A DNA stretch of 64,000 nt, from positions 132,261-196,260 of the forward strand of contig DLCN01000004.1 of assembly GCA_002480645.1 (NCBI GenBank), read 5' to 3'. This DNA comes from Balneolaceae bacterium UBA7797 (lineage in GTDB: Bacteria; Bacteroidota; Rhodothermia; Balneolales; Balneolaceae). The notes under the pieces are model-generated. The model did no database searches and was not told the origin of the DNA. It saw nothing but the letters and a program-made list of their open reading frames with translations. The position numbers were made by a program, and so were the translations under genes. How positions within the stretch are numbered: the first letter of the stretch is position 1; every line of letters begins with the position of its first letter. Shown one piece after another: positions 8,393-18,043 of this stretch.

Positions 8393-9472
8393 ATGGAAAA
8401 GGTAATCTCAGGCATACAGCAAATTGGAATCGGCAACCCGAATGTGGTGGAAGCCACCGAATGGTATCGTAAATATTTTGGGATGGACATCAAGGTATTT
8501 GATGATGAAGCCACCGCCAATCTGATGTTGCCCTATACCGGAGGAAAACCGCACGACCGAAGAGCTGTTCTTACACTTAGCATGCGTGGAGGAGGCGGAT
8601 TCGAGATCTGGCAATATACCAGCCGGACTCCTGTCGCACCTGACTTTGAGATCAAACTCGGAGATCTTGGTATCAATGCAGCAAAGATCAAATCCATTGA
8701 TGTGAAAGAGACTTACGAACAGTTCAATATGGCCGGATTGAATGTGTTAACTTCACTAAGTGAAAATCCGGCGGGTGACCTGCACTTTTTTGTGGAAGAT
8801 CTGAACGGAAATATTTTTGAGGTGGTGAAAGGGCTCGATTTCTTCAAAAAGAAAGAACCTAAAACTACGGGTGGCGTTTCCGGCGCGTTGATCGGGTCAA
8901 CCGATATCGAGAAATCCCGAACGCTCTATTCAGATATTCTGGGATATGATGAAGTAGTGTACGATGAGTCTGGAAATTTCGACGACCTGATTGGTTTACC
9001 GGGTGGAGAAGTAAAATATCGTAGGGTATTATTACGCCATAGTACGGTTCGGGAAGGGGCTTTTGCCAAACTATTTGGCCCTACCGAGATCGAACTGATT
9101 CAGGTGTTAGACAAACGCAGAAATCCTAAGAACATCTTCGAAAACCGGTATTGGGGAGATCTGGGTTTTATCCATTTATGTTTTGATGTACAGGGAATGG
9201 ATGCATTAAAAGAAGAATGCGAAGCAGCTGGTTTTCCATTTACGGTAGATAGTGCCGACAGCTTTGACATGGGCGAAGCAGCGGGCAGGTTCACCTACAT
9301 TGAAGATCCTGACGGAACCTGGATCGAATTTGTGGAGACCCATAAAGTGCCCATCGCTAAAAAGTTTGGTCTTTTCATTGATATGAAAAAAAGGGACCCT
9401 AAAAAATCATTGCCAACGTGGATGCTACGTACTTTTGCAGTGAATCGAATGAAAGGGGAATTCAAAGGATAA
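8393..9472 (+). CDS. Protein with two VOC (glyoxalase-type) domains
   Basis: The 359 residues contain two vicinal-oxygen-chelate modules. The first starts at about residue 5 (GIQQIGIGNPNVVEATEWY) and ends with LHFFVEDLNGNIFEVV (about 130-145). The second starts near GGVSGALIGSTDIEKSR (about 162) and ends with RFTYIEDPDGTWIEFVETH (about 303-321). Metal ligands in such proteins are usually a histidine or glutamate in the first and last strand of a module; FVE and IEFVE would supply glutamates, and GFIHLCFDV a histidine. The C-terminus is a basic tail. The fold assignment is secure; the substrate is unknown. Confidence 0.82.
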   Translation: MEKVISGIQQIGIGNPNVVEATEWYRKYFGMDIKVFDDEATANLMLPYTGGKPHDRRAVLTLSMRGGGGFEIWQYTSRTPVAPDFEIKLGDLGINAAKIKSIDVKETYEQFNMAGLNVLTSLSENPAGDLHFFVEDLNGNIFEVVKGLDFFKKKEPKTTGGVSGALIGSTDIEKSRTLYSDILGYDEVVYDESGNFDDLIGLPGGEVKYRRVLLRHSTVREGAFAKLFGPTEIELIQVLDKRRNPKNIFENRYWGDLGFIHLCFDVQGMDALKEECEAAGFPFTVDSADSFDMGEAAGRFTYIEDPDGTWIEFVETHKVPIAKKFGLFIDMKKRDPKKSLPTWMLRTFAVNRMKGEFKG

Positions 9473-9503
9473 AAAAAGCCGGAGAGCTTCATTCCCCCCG
9501 GCC
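9472..9503 (-). terminator. Intrinsic terminator for the minus-strand T9SS cargo gene
   Basis: On the minus strand GCCGG (9502-9498) pairs with CCGGC (9482-9478) and is followed by seven T residues. It lies between the VOC gene stop and the convergent T9SS cargo gene, which ends at 9525. Confidence 0.75.
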
Positions 9504-9524
9504 TTAAGGACTAACATAAGTTTC

Positions 9525-10958
9525 TTATTTGATCAGGGTCATTTTTTTGGTCATGATCTGATTACCACTGCTAAGTCTATACAGGTAAACCCCGCTGGAG
9601 AGCTGACTTGCATCGAAGTTTATAGTGTGGCTGCCTGCTGTTAGCTTTTCGGAGACCAATGTGGCTACTTTCTGCCCCAGGAGGTTATACACCGTCAAAT
9701 TTACCTCTGCACTCGAAGGAATTGAGAACTGAATACTGGTGGTCGGGTTAAACGGGTTTGGATAGTTCTGATGTAGCCCGAAGTAAGCAGAAACCTCGCT
9801 ATCCATTTCGGAATTTGCTGTTCCCACATCTCCGGTTGAATACACATACAGCGTTCGACGGTACGGATCGTTCAATTCCCTGTATCCAAATGCGGCAGTT
9901 GAGTTGGCTTTCAATTGATGCATCCGGTTCTCATCTTCAACTCCATCAAAATGAGTGGTGGTATTTACATACCCCTGATCAGATAATTCTCTGTCTACGG
10001 CAACTACCCGGTTCCCTCCGGTTTGTACTCCGTCGGTAACCACGATCATTAGCTTCTCGCCAACTAACGCTAATTCTTTATAGTCGCCGGATTCCTCAGG
10101 ATCTCCCAGCTCTGCCTTTGTTTTGTATGTCCAGGTATCACCAAAATCGTCGGAGTATGCGATCTTGATCAGATCATCATCGGTACCTGATACAAACGGG
10201 TTGTCCCAAAGAGCGATGATCCGGTTGTTATTTTCATCAAAAACCACATCTTCATCCAAAATGTATCCGTTATCATCCAGCACATTGGTGGAATCTCCTA
10301 AAAAGGTCCAGTTAGTATCATCTGAATGCATCCGATAAAGCCCTTTAGCTGCGGTATTTTCAGAGTTAACGCCCTGAGCAAAGAAGTAATCCCCAAAGGC
10401 GTACAAATTTCTGATATTTTCGAGCGATTCCGTTTCACTGATCGATATAGCCGGATTCCATGTTAACCCGCCATCTTTTGAAATAATGGGGTCGGAACTT
10501 CTCCCTGCCATCATTAGCACTCCATTGGTGTGAACAAAGAATTCAAAAATTCCGGCTACGCCACTTTCGATGGTGATGGTTTCCCAGGATTCTCCCAGAT
10601 CTACACTTTTGGCGATACCCAGAGTGAAATTGGTATTGAATCCATAAACAAAGAGTGTGTCGTTCTGCTGTTTTGAGAACAGTGCCGGAAAGAAAACGCT
10701 GGTATTTAAGCCGGAATCGTTCCATGTAGCCCCCTGATCATCTGTATATAGCATCTTAGAAAAATTCCCGCCTTGCGTTACTGTCATGAAGAGACGTTCG
10801 TCTACTACGAAGATCTGATTAAGAAAGGTTGCCGTTCCGGTATATCCAAGGTCTTCATAACCCTGACTGGCGATCCAGGTATTTTCCTGTGCAATGAGTG
10901 TGTTCGATAGGGGTGCAAAAAGATAGATGATGAATAGTATTAGGTATGTTTTGCGCAT
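9525..10958 (-). CDS. T9SS-exported BNR/sialidase-like repeat protein
   Basis: This is a predicted secreted or surface protein. The signal peptide is MRKTYLILFIIYLFAPLSN and so on, ending at IAQ. The body is a beta-propeller-like array with BNR-type motifs such as TDDQGATWNDSG, SVDLGESWETI and SKDGGLTWN. The last 80 residues are a type A T9SS sorting domain (QNYPNPFNPTTSIQFSIP to KKMTLIK). An in-frame ATG at 10994 exists but lies inside the terminator hairpin of the upstream gene, so the ATG at 10958 is the chosen start. The C-terminal domain is nearly identical to that of the neighbouring gene while the bodies are unrelated. No catalytic residues of sialidases are evident. Confidence 0.87.
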   Translation of the reverse strand: MRKTYLILFIIYLFAPLSNTLIAQENTWIASQGYEDLGYTGTATFLNQIFVVDERLFMTVTQGGNFSKMLYTDDQGATWNDSGLNTSVFFPALFSKQQNDTLFVYGFNTNFTLGIAKSVDLGESWETITIESGVAGIFEFFVHTNGVLMMAGRSSDPIISKDGGLTWNPAISISETESLENIRNLYAFGDYFFAQGVNSENTAAKGLYRMHSDDTNWTFLGDSTNVLDDNGYILDEDVVFDENNNRIIALWDNPFVSGTDDDLIKIAYSDDFGDTWTYKTKAELGDPEESGDYKELALVGEKLMIVVTDGVQTGGNRVVAVDRELSDQGYVNTTTHFDGVEDENRMHQLKANSTAAFGYRELNDPYRRTLYVYSTGDVGTANSEMDSEVSAYFGLHQNYPNPFNPTTSIQFSIPSSAEVNLTVYNLLGQKVATLVSEKLTAGSHTINFDASQLSSGVYLYRLSSGNQIMTKKMTLIK

Positions 10959-10976
10959 TTTGATTCTGTAAGGTTT

Positions 10977-11008
10977 AAAAAAATCCCCAACCAATACTGG
11001 TTGAGGAT
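10977..11008 (-). terminator. Intrinsic terminator between the two T9SS cargo genes
   Basis: On the minus strand an 11-bp stem (bases 11008-10998 with 10993-10983, one G-U pair) with a 4-base loop is followed by seven T residues (10983-10977). It ends the transcript of the gene at 11040-13226 and shows that the downstream cargo gene has its own start at 10958. Confidence 0.88.
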
Positions 11009-11039
11009 CCTGAAGTTGTTATATGAAAATGGAAGGAGG

Positions 11040-13226
11040 CTACTTGATCAGCGTCATCTTTTTGGTCATAACCTGATTACCGCTATTTAGTCTGTACAGG
11101 TAGATCCCGCTGGAGAGCTGACTCGCATCGAAGTTGACGGTGTGGCTGCCAGCTGAAAGTTTTTCAGAGATCAGCGTGGCAACCTTTTGTCCCAGCAGAT
11201 TATACACTGTAAGATTTACCTCCCCACTCGACGGGATGGAAAACTGAATATTTGTTGCCGGGTTAAATGGGTTTGGATAATTCTGAGACAAGTCGAAAGC
11301 AACCGGAGCGTCTTCCACTTCAGTATCTACTGCAAATTGTTCAGAAACGAATTCAACTTCAGTAGTCACGAATTTATCACCTCGAATTGCTTTATAAGTC
11401 ATAGGTGATGGTGAGGCTTCATCAACGATCCAGTAGAATTCATTCGTTTCGGGATCGAAGGTAGCCGAAGTTGGCATATCGGTAACTTCAATGTCGGGGA
11501 TACTCATGTCCGGATTTCGTGCACTTACCGTTAAACGGACGGTATCTCCCAAAGCTGCAAATACAGGACCGTCGTTAAAGATACCGGGATAGCTGCTATA
11601 GCTATTCATGCTGCGGTTAACCCCGATCTGATCTCCATCAATATTGTAACTCAGCGTCATACTTTGATTGAACCGGTTTCCATTATCTCCGGTAGTCTGG
11701 CGGCCGTAAATACGTACACTTCTGAGATATAAATTTTTGTTGTTGTAATCCCACTCCATGCGTAATTCACCGGTGCTGCCATCTAACAGCGTTCTGCGTT
11801 CGATTATATAAGCATTGGTTGTATCGCCGGATGGATTAAACCAAACCTGCTTATATCCCAGAAATTCACCTTCGGGTCCGTAGTTCGTTACATAATCATT
11901 GTAGAAATACAGGTCTCCGGTGAGGTAATCCCGGGTATAGGTTTTGGTAGCAACAATGGTGCTGTATCCGTTGATCTTTTTGTATTCCCGGATGGTTTTA
12001 CTGGCAAGTTCCAGTGAATCGTCGTAATTCACAAAATTGCGAACCTCGATCTGATTGCCATCCTCATCGTAATCCATTTCCGTGCGTTGATACACATTAC
12101 CCAGTGTACGCTCCATCGACTCAGGATCGGTATCTATATCATAGATCATGATGGAATCAACGAGGTAGGAATCATTAAATGGTTGTTGGAAACTAACGCG
12201 GTACTGATCCCAGATATATAGCGAGTCATCCCAAAAATAATAATCCTGTTCGATCTTGCTGTTATCAGGCGCATAAGTGAAATGGGTGCTGTCCTCATTC
12301 TGCAGCATCATTGTCATGGTTCCCCAGGTTTTGGTGGTTTGGTACAAGTAGGCTCCACCATCCCCCAGCTTGGTATAACTGCGATTCCAGGCTGAGATCT
12401 CACCGTTATACCACGATTTGTTTTCCTGCAGCATATATTCGGAAGTATTCTCGGTTAAGCTGGAACTGCTTGGTTCCCCTTTAATAAAATAATCGTACCT
12501 GTAATACGAGTAATTGTCCTCATAAGAATATCGGCTCCGGTTCTCATAGCTAAGGTAGAACTGCATATCCTCGCCGTCGTAGGAATACTGCCGGGTAAGT
12601 GTATCGCTACCCTGTTCATTTCTAAAATACAGGTACCGGTACTGTGGCATCCATCCTGTTTCAGGACCCCAGTTATCCAGCGAATATTCGTAATCTGCGC
12701 CCTCAGATGGTTCCTCCGGATATAGATTTCTGGCACCGTAATACGGATCAGATTCTCCGTATCTGAAATAATAGGATACGGTGCTGTCGCTACTCTTATC
12801 GGTATAATAAGTGGTTTGTAACTGGTTTGGAGTCCATTTAGAGCTATCGGCATACCAGTTATAGGAATTGTAGTAAACATTATAATCGGAAGTATCTCCG
12901 ATCACGAAATAATGGGTGTAAGAACCGGGCACAAAAACACTGTCCCATTCCGATTTATTTTCTGAATATCCCCACGAAGTGTCCGGGTTAAAGGTGGTGA
13001 TCTTTGCCGGTTTTTTTGCAAGTTCTTTGTAGAAGTCGGAATAGGTTTGAAGGGTAAAATCATCAGCGGCTTTAAGCTGAGGAGAAACGGCATACATGAA
13101 ATCCTGAATGGACTTACTTACATACTGCTTATCGATCTTTTCCTGTATCGCTTTTGTATCCTGAGCGAACACCGATCCACTCACCCCGAAAATTAAACAC
13201 ACTAGTAGTAACGCTTTCTTTTTCAT
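11040..13226 (-). CDS. T9SS-exported protein, repeats of YD-like type
   Basis: This is a 728-residue predicted secreted protein. The ATG at 13226 gives MKKKALLLVCLIFGVSGSVFAQ, a clear signal peptide; the frame also extends to a TTG at 13235. The middle part is rich in Tyr, Ser, Asp and Trp with loosely repeated strands (for example YSYDGEDMQFYLSYENRS and TEMDYDEDGNQIEVRN) that recall YD-type beta repeats. Next comes a domain like an immunoglobulin-type cadherin repeat (about 550-625, DTVRLTVSARNPDMSIPDIEV). The end is a type A T9SS sorting domain with NYPNPFNPATNIQFSIP. A dedicated terminator follows. The function is unknown; the tyrosine richness suggests an extracellular binding or structural role. 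Confidence 0.82.
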   Translation of the reverse strand: MKKKALLLVCLIFGVSGSVFAQDTKAIQEKIDKQYVSKSIQDFMYAVSPQLKAADDFTLQTYSDFYKELAKKPAKITTFNPDTSWGYSENKSEWDSVFVPGSYTHYFVIGDTSDYNVYYNSYNWYADSSKWTPNQLQTTYYTDKSSDSTVSYYFRYGESDPYYGARNLYPEEPSEGADYEYSLDNWGPETGWMPQYRYLYFRNEQGSDTLTRQYSYDGEDMQFYLSYENRSRYSYEDNYSYYRYDYFIKGEPSSSSLTENTSEYMLQENKSWYNGEISAWNRSYTKLGDGGAYLYQTTKTWGTMTMMLQNEDSTHFTYAPDNSKIEQDYYFWDDSLYIWDQYRVSFQQPFNDSYLVDSIMIYDIDTDPESMERTLGNVYQRTEMDYDEDGNQIEVRNFVNYDDSLELASKTIREYKKINGYSTIVATKTYTRDYLTGDLYFYNDYVTNYGPEGEFLGYKQVWFNPSGDTTNAYIIERRTLLDGSTGELRMEWDYNNKNLYLRSVRIYGRQTTGDNGNRFNQSMTLSYNIDGDQIGVNRSMNSYSSYPGIFNDGPVFAALGDTVRLTVSARNPDMSIPDIEVTDMPTSATFDPETNEFYWIVDEASPSPMTYKAIRGDKFVTTEVEFVSEQFAVDTEVEDAPVAFDLSQNYPNPFNPATNIQFSIPSSGEVNLTVYNLLGQKVATLISEKLSAGSHTVNFDASQLSSGIYLYRLNSGNQVMTKKMTLIK

Positions 13227-13378
13227 ACTGCTCAATTAAAGTGAAAATTTAGGTGAGCGGGCTGTGATTGATACCTGTACCTAACTCACCATACAAAAAT
13301 TGAGCATTTTCAAGTCGCTAATAAATCACCCGAACGGGGTATTATTGATCGTGATCGAAGACGGAAGTGGTTCGCGCC

Positions 13379-14065
13379 TTAAACGATATTTCGTTTCAGT
13401 GCCAGCCGTACAGCTGCGGCCCGGGAATTCACATGCATTTTTTTGTAGATATTTTTGATGTGGGTCTTAACCGTCCACGGGCTTAGAAACACATCCTCAG
13501 CGATCTCCTTATTCGATTTTCCATCGATCACATGTTCAAGGATGTTGAGTTCTGCCGGGGATAGATCGAAAGGAACTTCTTTTCGTTCGGCCGCAGGTTT
13601 ATCCGGTGTGTTTCCGCTCTTTACCATGGTAAGTAGTTTTCGCGCTATGGCCGGTGAAATAGGTGAGCCCCCTTCCCTGATCTCTTTGATGGAATTCACC
13701 ACATCGTCGATGGGAGTGTCTTTTAACAGGTAACCGGCGGCACCAACCTGAATAGATTCAAAGATGCGTTCATCATCTTCGAAAACGGTAAACATGATGA
13801 TATCCACCTCAGGATGTTTTTCTTTCAATTGAAAGGTGGCTTCAATACCGGAGGCTCCGGGTAATTCAATATCCATCAGTATAACCTGCGGGAAATTGTC
13901 TTCAGCTGTTCGTCCCAGTTTTTCAAAAAATTGTTCCGCTGAATTGGCAACCAACACCACTTTAAGGTGTTTGTAAAAGTGTAGTAGTTCTGTTAGTCGC
14001 TTTCTGAAGATGTCATGATCCTCAACTATGCTAACCCTGATAATTTCATTTTCCTCTGTATTCAT
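13379..14065 (-). CDS. NarL/FixJ-type response regulator
   Basis: This is a 228-residue two-component regulator. The receiver domain (about 8-130) has the acidic pair around Asp16 (VEDHD), the phospho-acceptor Asp65 (ILMDIELPG), and the conserved lysine in LLKDTPID. The output is a LuxR-type helix-turn-helix (about 165-225) with LSPAELNILEHVIDGKSNKE and SPWTVKTHIKNIYKKM. It lies 75 bases downstream of the sensor kinase gene on the same strand, so the pair almost certainly works together. Downstream on the strand are two T9SS cargo genes, which are plausible but unproven targets. Confidence 0.93.
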   Translation of the reverse strand: MNTEENEIIRVSIVEDHDIFRKRLTELLHFYKHLKVVLVANSAEQFFEKLGRTAEDNFPQVILMDIELPGASGIEATFQLKEKHPEVDIIMFTVFEDDERIFESIQVGAAGYLLKDTPIDDVVNSIKEIREGGSPISPAIARKLLTMVKSGNTPDKPAAERKEVPFDLSPAELNILEHVIDGKSNKEIAEDVFLSPWTVKTHIKNIYKKMHVNSRAAAVRLALKRNIV

Positions 14066-14140
14066 ACTCCGAAATATGTTTTCGGCAACTTGCCATTAAA
14101 TTCTCAAAAGCCCAATACCCCGAATTTGGTAATTTTGCTT

Positions 14141-17100
14141 TTAATTATTGGCAGAAACTTCTAAAGAGAGCGTGATGGTTGTGCCATTATCGGTGAATAC
14201 CCGGAGATCTGCACCTATTTCTTCCGCTCTTTTTTTCATGTTTAACATTCCATAGCCGCTGTTGAACGTTTTGGCATCTCCCTTAAAGGTTCCATCGTCT
14301 GAAATGGAAAGCCGTAATTCGCCGTTTTGGCGTTTAAAATGAATATCAAGATGTTCCGCCCCGGCATATTTCAGGGTATTCTGGCTGGCCTCCTGAATGA
14401 TCCTGAACAGGTTCAGCGCCTGTGTGGATGAGAGCACAGTGTTCTCGTTATCAGAGATAGTGCATTGAATCTTTATGAGCTCGCTAAGGGCACTCTGCGA
14501 TTTAAAATAATTACCCAGATGATCCGCAAATTGCTGTACGGTCAACTCATTTTGATTTAGTGCCCAAATGGTATCCCGAAGTTGTTTTATCGTAACCTCA
14601 GCATCTCCTTTCAGGGATTTCATCAATTCGGTCGACTTCTCGATCTGGTTGAATTCCGTGTATTTATCGACCAGGCTTAATCCTGATATGATATTTGCCA
14701 GTTGGGCCCCAACATGATCATGGAGGTCGCGCGAAATACGTTCGCGTTCATTTCTCAGTCGGTTCTCGATCTCCATACGGCGCACCTGTTTCCGCAAATT
14801 CCGCTGGGAGAAATATCGGATCGAACCGGCAAAGGCGATTAATAAGAGTGAACCGGCCATTGCCCGGAACCAGATGGTTTGCCACCAGGGCGGTGAAATA
14901 GTGATGGATAATTGAGCTTCGGGAGAATCCCATTCACCATAACTGTTAGCAGCTTTTACTGCGAAAGTATAGTTGCCGGGCGCTAAATTTGGATAACTCG
15001 CAAAAGCCCGGTTACCGGCGCGCACCCATGACTCATCTACGCCATCCATTCTATAACTGTAACTAATTTCAGAAGGAGCGCTAAGCTCAAGTGCGGCAAA
15101 TTCAAAGGAGAGGAAATTCTGGGTGTAGTTCAGCTTCAGATGTTTTTTGAATATAGCGGTTGAATCTGATTCTATGGGGGTGTCGAAAAGTCGGATCTCA
15201 GTTAAGTATACTGCCGGTGCATCATGTGGTACCGCAAGTTTCTCCGGATCAATGATATTGAACCCGTTTACACCTCCAAATACTAAAGAGCTGTCTTGTG
15301 TTTTGTAATACGCACCGGTATTGAATTCATTATTTTGTAATCCATCCGAGATCGTAAAATTAGTGAACTGCAGAGTTTTGGTGTTCAGGCGGGATAACCC
15401 ATTATTAGTACTTACCCACATCAACTTCGGATCGCTATCCGGCAGAATTCCATACGTACTGTTATTTGCAAGCCCCTGAACGGTGGTAAAATTTGTAATA
15501 GAATCGGAGGTTGAGATCCAGCGATGAATTCCTCCACCATAGGTGCCAAGCCAGAAGGTGCTGTCGTTTTGCTGATATATGGACCGGGCGTCGTTATGAG
15601 AAAGCTGTCGGCCGGATTTACCCTGAGTGTTAAAGGCGGACAATAAGCGGAACCCTTGATCATCAGCCCGTAAACGGTAAAATCCCAGGTCGTTGGTTGC
15701 GACCCACATAGCACCGGAGGCATCTTCTGTGATCTTACGGATATTATTACTCCCTAATCCACTCTCTTCAGTTTCTGTAGTTAAAGAAGTAATATTTGCA
15801 GGCTCACCGTTTAAAAGATCAGAGGGGTTTTTGACGACTTGAATTCCTGCACCCTCATACCCAAGCCAAAGCCAGCCTCGGCTATCCAGAAAAACCTGAT
15901 GCACGTTATTCCTGCTTAAGAAACTGTTTGATGTAGTGTATTGCTGATATGCAGGAGCTGATTTTCCCAATTCAGAGTCTTGAATAAAGATCAATCCATG
16001 GTTTCTGGTGGCCAGCCATAATCCTTCTTGGTCTCGGAATTGCGACCAGATGCTGATCTCTTTTTGATGAAAGTAGACCGTTTGGATCTTACCCGATGCT
16101 TTATCCATCATAGCCAGTCCCTGCGCCGTTCCGATCCAGAGTCGGTCGGAGTCGTCAGCAAAGGAAAGCATGAAGTTTGATGGTAATGCAAAATCAGTGT
16201 TAATGCGGTTAAAGAGTGAGATTCCCTCCTTTTTCTTCAGCAAATATAATCCACCTCCCCAGCTTCCATACCAGATCTGACCGGCTGTATCTCTGAACAC
16301 TTTTGCTCCGCTTGCTTCATTCTCCAGTGAGGCAATTCGCTGTTCAACCGATTCTCCCGTTATCTTGTTGATCATCTTGAGCGTCCCTTTTTCATGCCCA
16401 TGCAGAATGAATCCATCCTCTTCAATGATCATTTCATCTTGCCGGGGTACCGTTCCACTCTGCATACTTTCCTTCATGGCGGTTGGAATATTGACCGGAT
16501 CTAATCGTGTAACACCACCCGGTAGTACATATACCCACATGTTTCCGTTCGAATCTAAAAATGAATAAATACTATTGGGTGATGGCTGCGAAACCGTATA
16601 AATCACAGGCCGTACTTGTATGGTCGAACCAGGTTCAGGAGAGTCCCGAAAAGCACGGACCTCGGTGGCGGGGATGTAATAAAGCCCGTTATAGGATGAG
16701 ATGAAAAAGCTGCCATCTCCGAACTCCAGGATGGAATTTACCGATTCCACATGTTCCCCGGTGATGGAATTTTGCAGAATTACCGGGGTAAAATATCCGG
16801 TTTTCCGATCCAGGTGACCTAACTGACTATAAAAAAATGCAGCCCATAAAAAGCCGGATGCATCTTTATAGAGTAGGTTTACCGGGGTTTCGGGTATGGG
16901 GAGAGTATCGTTGGTGGAATGAGTAAGGTGTCGGATCTGATCAGTTACGGGATCCATGATACTAAACCCGCCATTTCTCGTCGCTATCCATAAAGAACCA
17001 TCATCAAACTCAGTAACAGCATGGATAAAACTGTCTGACAGGGTAGTACTATCACCCGGAACATGGCGCCAGATCTTATTACGTTTTCCATCATAACGAT

Positions 17101-17296
17101 TCAGACCATCCATGGTGCTGATCCACAGAAATCCGCGGGAGTCCCGCATGACATTGGTGACGGTTTGGTGGGATAGCCCGATATTTTCAGATACATGAGT
17201 TACCTGAAACTGAGGTGCTTGAGCTAACGCATCAGGGGTTGACAGATATACTGCCAGCACAAAGTAAAACAAACCAACGATCTTAAATCTGTCCAT
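14141..17296 (-). CDS. Sensor histidine kinase with extracytoplasmic two-component propeller
   Basis: This is a 1051-residue membrane sensor. A signal peptide (about 1-25) is followed by a large periplasmic region of Reg_prop beta-propeller repeats (SRGFLWISTMDGLNRYDGK, DSRGWLWLGYEGAG, DASGAMWVATNDLG). A Y_Y_Y domain (about 700-785, with YSYRMDGVDESW) precedes one membrane helix at about 800-820. The kinase core is of HisKA_3 type: the phosphorylated histidine is in RISRDLHDHVGAQLANI near residue 855. It ends in a HATPase domain with RIIQEASQNTLKYAGA and GYGMLNMKKRAEEIGA. Unlike the hybrid sensors of Bacteroides, it lacks a fused receiver; the NarL-type regulator is the next gene. The ligand is unknown; relatives often sense carbohydrates. 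Confidence 0.93.
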   Translation of the reverse strand: MDRFKIVGLFYFVLAVYLSTPDALAQAPQFQVTHVSENIGLSHQTVTNVMRDSRGFLWISTMDGLNRYDGKRNKIWRHVPGDSTTLSDSFIHAVTEFDDGSLWIATRNGGFSIMDPVTDQIRHLTHSTNDTLPIPETPVNLLYKDASGFLWAAFFYSQLGHLDRKTGYFTPVILQNSITGEHVESVNSILEFGDGSFFISSYNGLYYIPATEVRAFRDSPEPGSTIQVRPVIYTVSQPSPNSIYSFLDSNGNMWVYVLPGGVTRLDPVNIPTAMKESMQSGTVPRQDEMIIEEDGFILHGHEKGTLKMINKITGESVEQRIASLENEASGAKVFRDTAGQIWYGSWGGGLYLLKKKEGISLFNRINTDFALPSNFMLSFADDSDRLWIGTAQGLAMMDKASGKIQTVYFHQKEISIWSQFRDQEGLWLATRNHGLIFIQDSELGKSAPAYQQYTTSNSFLSRNNVHQVFLDSRGWLWLGYEGAGIQVVKNPSDLLNGEPANITSLTTETEESGLGSNNIRKITEDASGAMWVATNDLGFYRLRADDQGFRLLSAFNTQGKSGRQLSHNDARSIYQQNDSTFWLGTYGGGIHRWISTSDSITNFTTVQGLANNSTYGILPDSDPKLMWVSTNNGLSRLNTKTLQFTNFTISDGLQNNEFNTGAYYKTQDSSLVFGGVNGFNIIDPEKLAVPHDAPAVYLTEIRLFDTPIESDSTAIFKKHLKLNYTQNFLSFEFAALELSAPSEISYSYRMDGVDESWVRAGNRAFASYPNLAPGNYTFAVKAANSYGEWDSPEAQLSITISPPWWQTIWFRAMAGSLLLIAFAGSIRYFSQRNLRKQVRRMEIENRLRNERERISRDLHDHVGAQLANIISGLSLVDKYTEFNQIEKSTELMKSLKGDAEVTIKQLRDTIWALNQNELTVQQFADHLGNYFKSQSALSELIKIQCTISDNENTVLSSTQALNLFRIIQEASQNTLKYAGAEHLDIHFKRQNGELRLSISDDGTFKGDAKTFNSGYGMLNMKKRAEEIGADLRVFTDNGTTITLSLEVSANN

Positions 17297-17394
17297 ACCA
17301 ACCTAAAGCACATTAATTGGGCAGTATATAGTAAAAAAGTAAAGGTTATGCGAGCTTCTGAACCGGGATTTGATAAAATACCGGAAAGTTGGTC

Positions 17395-17742
17395 TTAATT
17401 TGAAGAAACAAGATCCAGCAGTTCTTCGGGAACATCAATGTCGAGGCGAAGAAGTTGAGATGCGTGAGTCTTTCCCTGAGCATCCAGCTTTAATGAAACA
17501 GTTCCTCCACCGCCCAGACTTTCGTGCAGTAAAAAATTTAATGCGCCAAGATTAGGCAATTCAAAACGCTCTACCTCCCCTTTACAAACATGTTTCATAT
17601 GTTCTTTCACCACAGCGGGAGTAAGTTTTTCCTTTAAAAAAGGGTAGATCTCCGGGTGTCGGGCTATAATGCCGACATTACTTCCGTTTCCTTTATCCCC
17701 GCTGCGACCATGGGCAATTTCTAATAATTTTACTACAGGCAT
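17395..17742 (-). CDS. Stand-alone AtuA-like ferredoxin-fold domain
   Basis: The 115 residues match the small C-terminal domain that in AtuA/DUF1446 proteins follows a large N-terminal domain. The diagnostic start is LLEIAHGRSGDKGNGSNVGI, and FLLHESLGGGGTVSLKLDAQGKTHA appears in the middle. AtuA is linked to acyclic terpene utilisation, but DUF1446 proteins as a group are uncharacterised. Here the small domain is a separate gene and no large partner is present in this window. It has no close operon partners. The family assignment is good; the function is open. Confidence 0.8.
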   Translation of the reverse strand: MPVVKLLEIAHGRSGDKGNGSNVGIIARHPEIYPFLKEKLTPAVVKEHMKHVCKGEVERFELPNLGALNFLLHESLGGGGTVSLKLDAQGKTHASQLLRLDIDVPEELLDLVSSN

Positions 17743-17804
17743 TCCGTCTCCTTTTTCACTAAGATAGTTTATTATTAGCTTTCATCGCAATTAACACTAA
17801 AGGG

Positions 17805-18041
17805 ATGTACGATTCCAGCTTTCTTATTCATTTAGTTCAGGCTAAAATGCCGTTTGGTAAATACGAGGGACATTACATTACAGAGCTCCCGGTGCATTAT
17901 CTGGAGTGGTTCAGCCGGGAGGGATTTCCGGACGGTCAGCTTGGACAGTATCTCTCCACCATGTACGAAGTAAAGATAAACGGACTGGAGGACATCCTGA
18001 AACCGATTAAGAAAGAGTTCCGAAGACATTACTGCCCCTGA
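17805..18041 (+). CDS. DUF3820 family small protein
   Basis: This protein has 78 residues with the family core MPFGKYEGHYITELPVHYLE and WFSREGFPDGQLGQYLSTM. DUF3820 proteins have been described as putative quorum-sensing-regulated virulence factors, and the domain also occurs next to exonuclease domains; there is no firm function. The start at 17805 gives a 14-residue extension before MPFGKY, and the ATG at 17847 is an alternative. It is convergent with the oxygenase gene, with only two bases between the stops. Confidence 0.78.
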   Translation: MYDSSFLIHLVQAKMPFGKYEGHYITELPVHYLEWFSREGFPDGQLGQYLSTMYEVKINGLEDILKPIKKEFRRHYCP

Positions 18042-18043
18042 GC

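Noticed and set aside
10959..10994. Longer N-terminus for the T9SS cargo protein starting at 10994
   Set aside because: The ATG lies in the loop of the terminator of the upstream gene, and the added residues precede a normal signal peptide.
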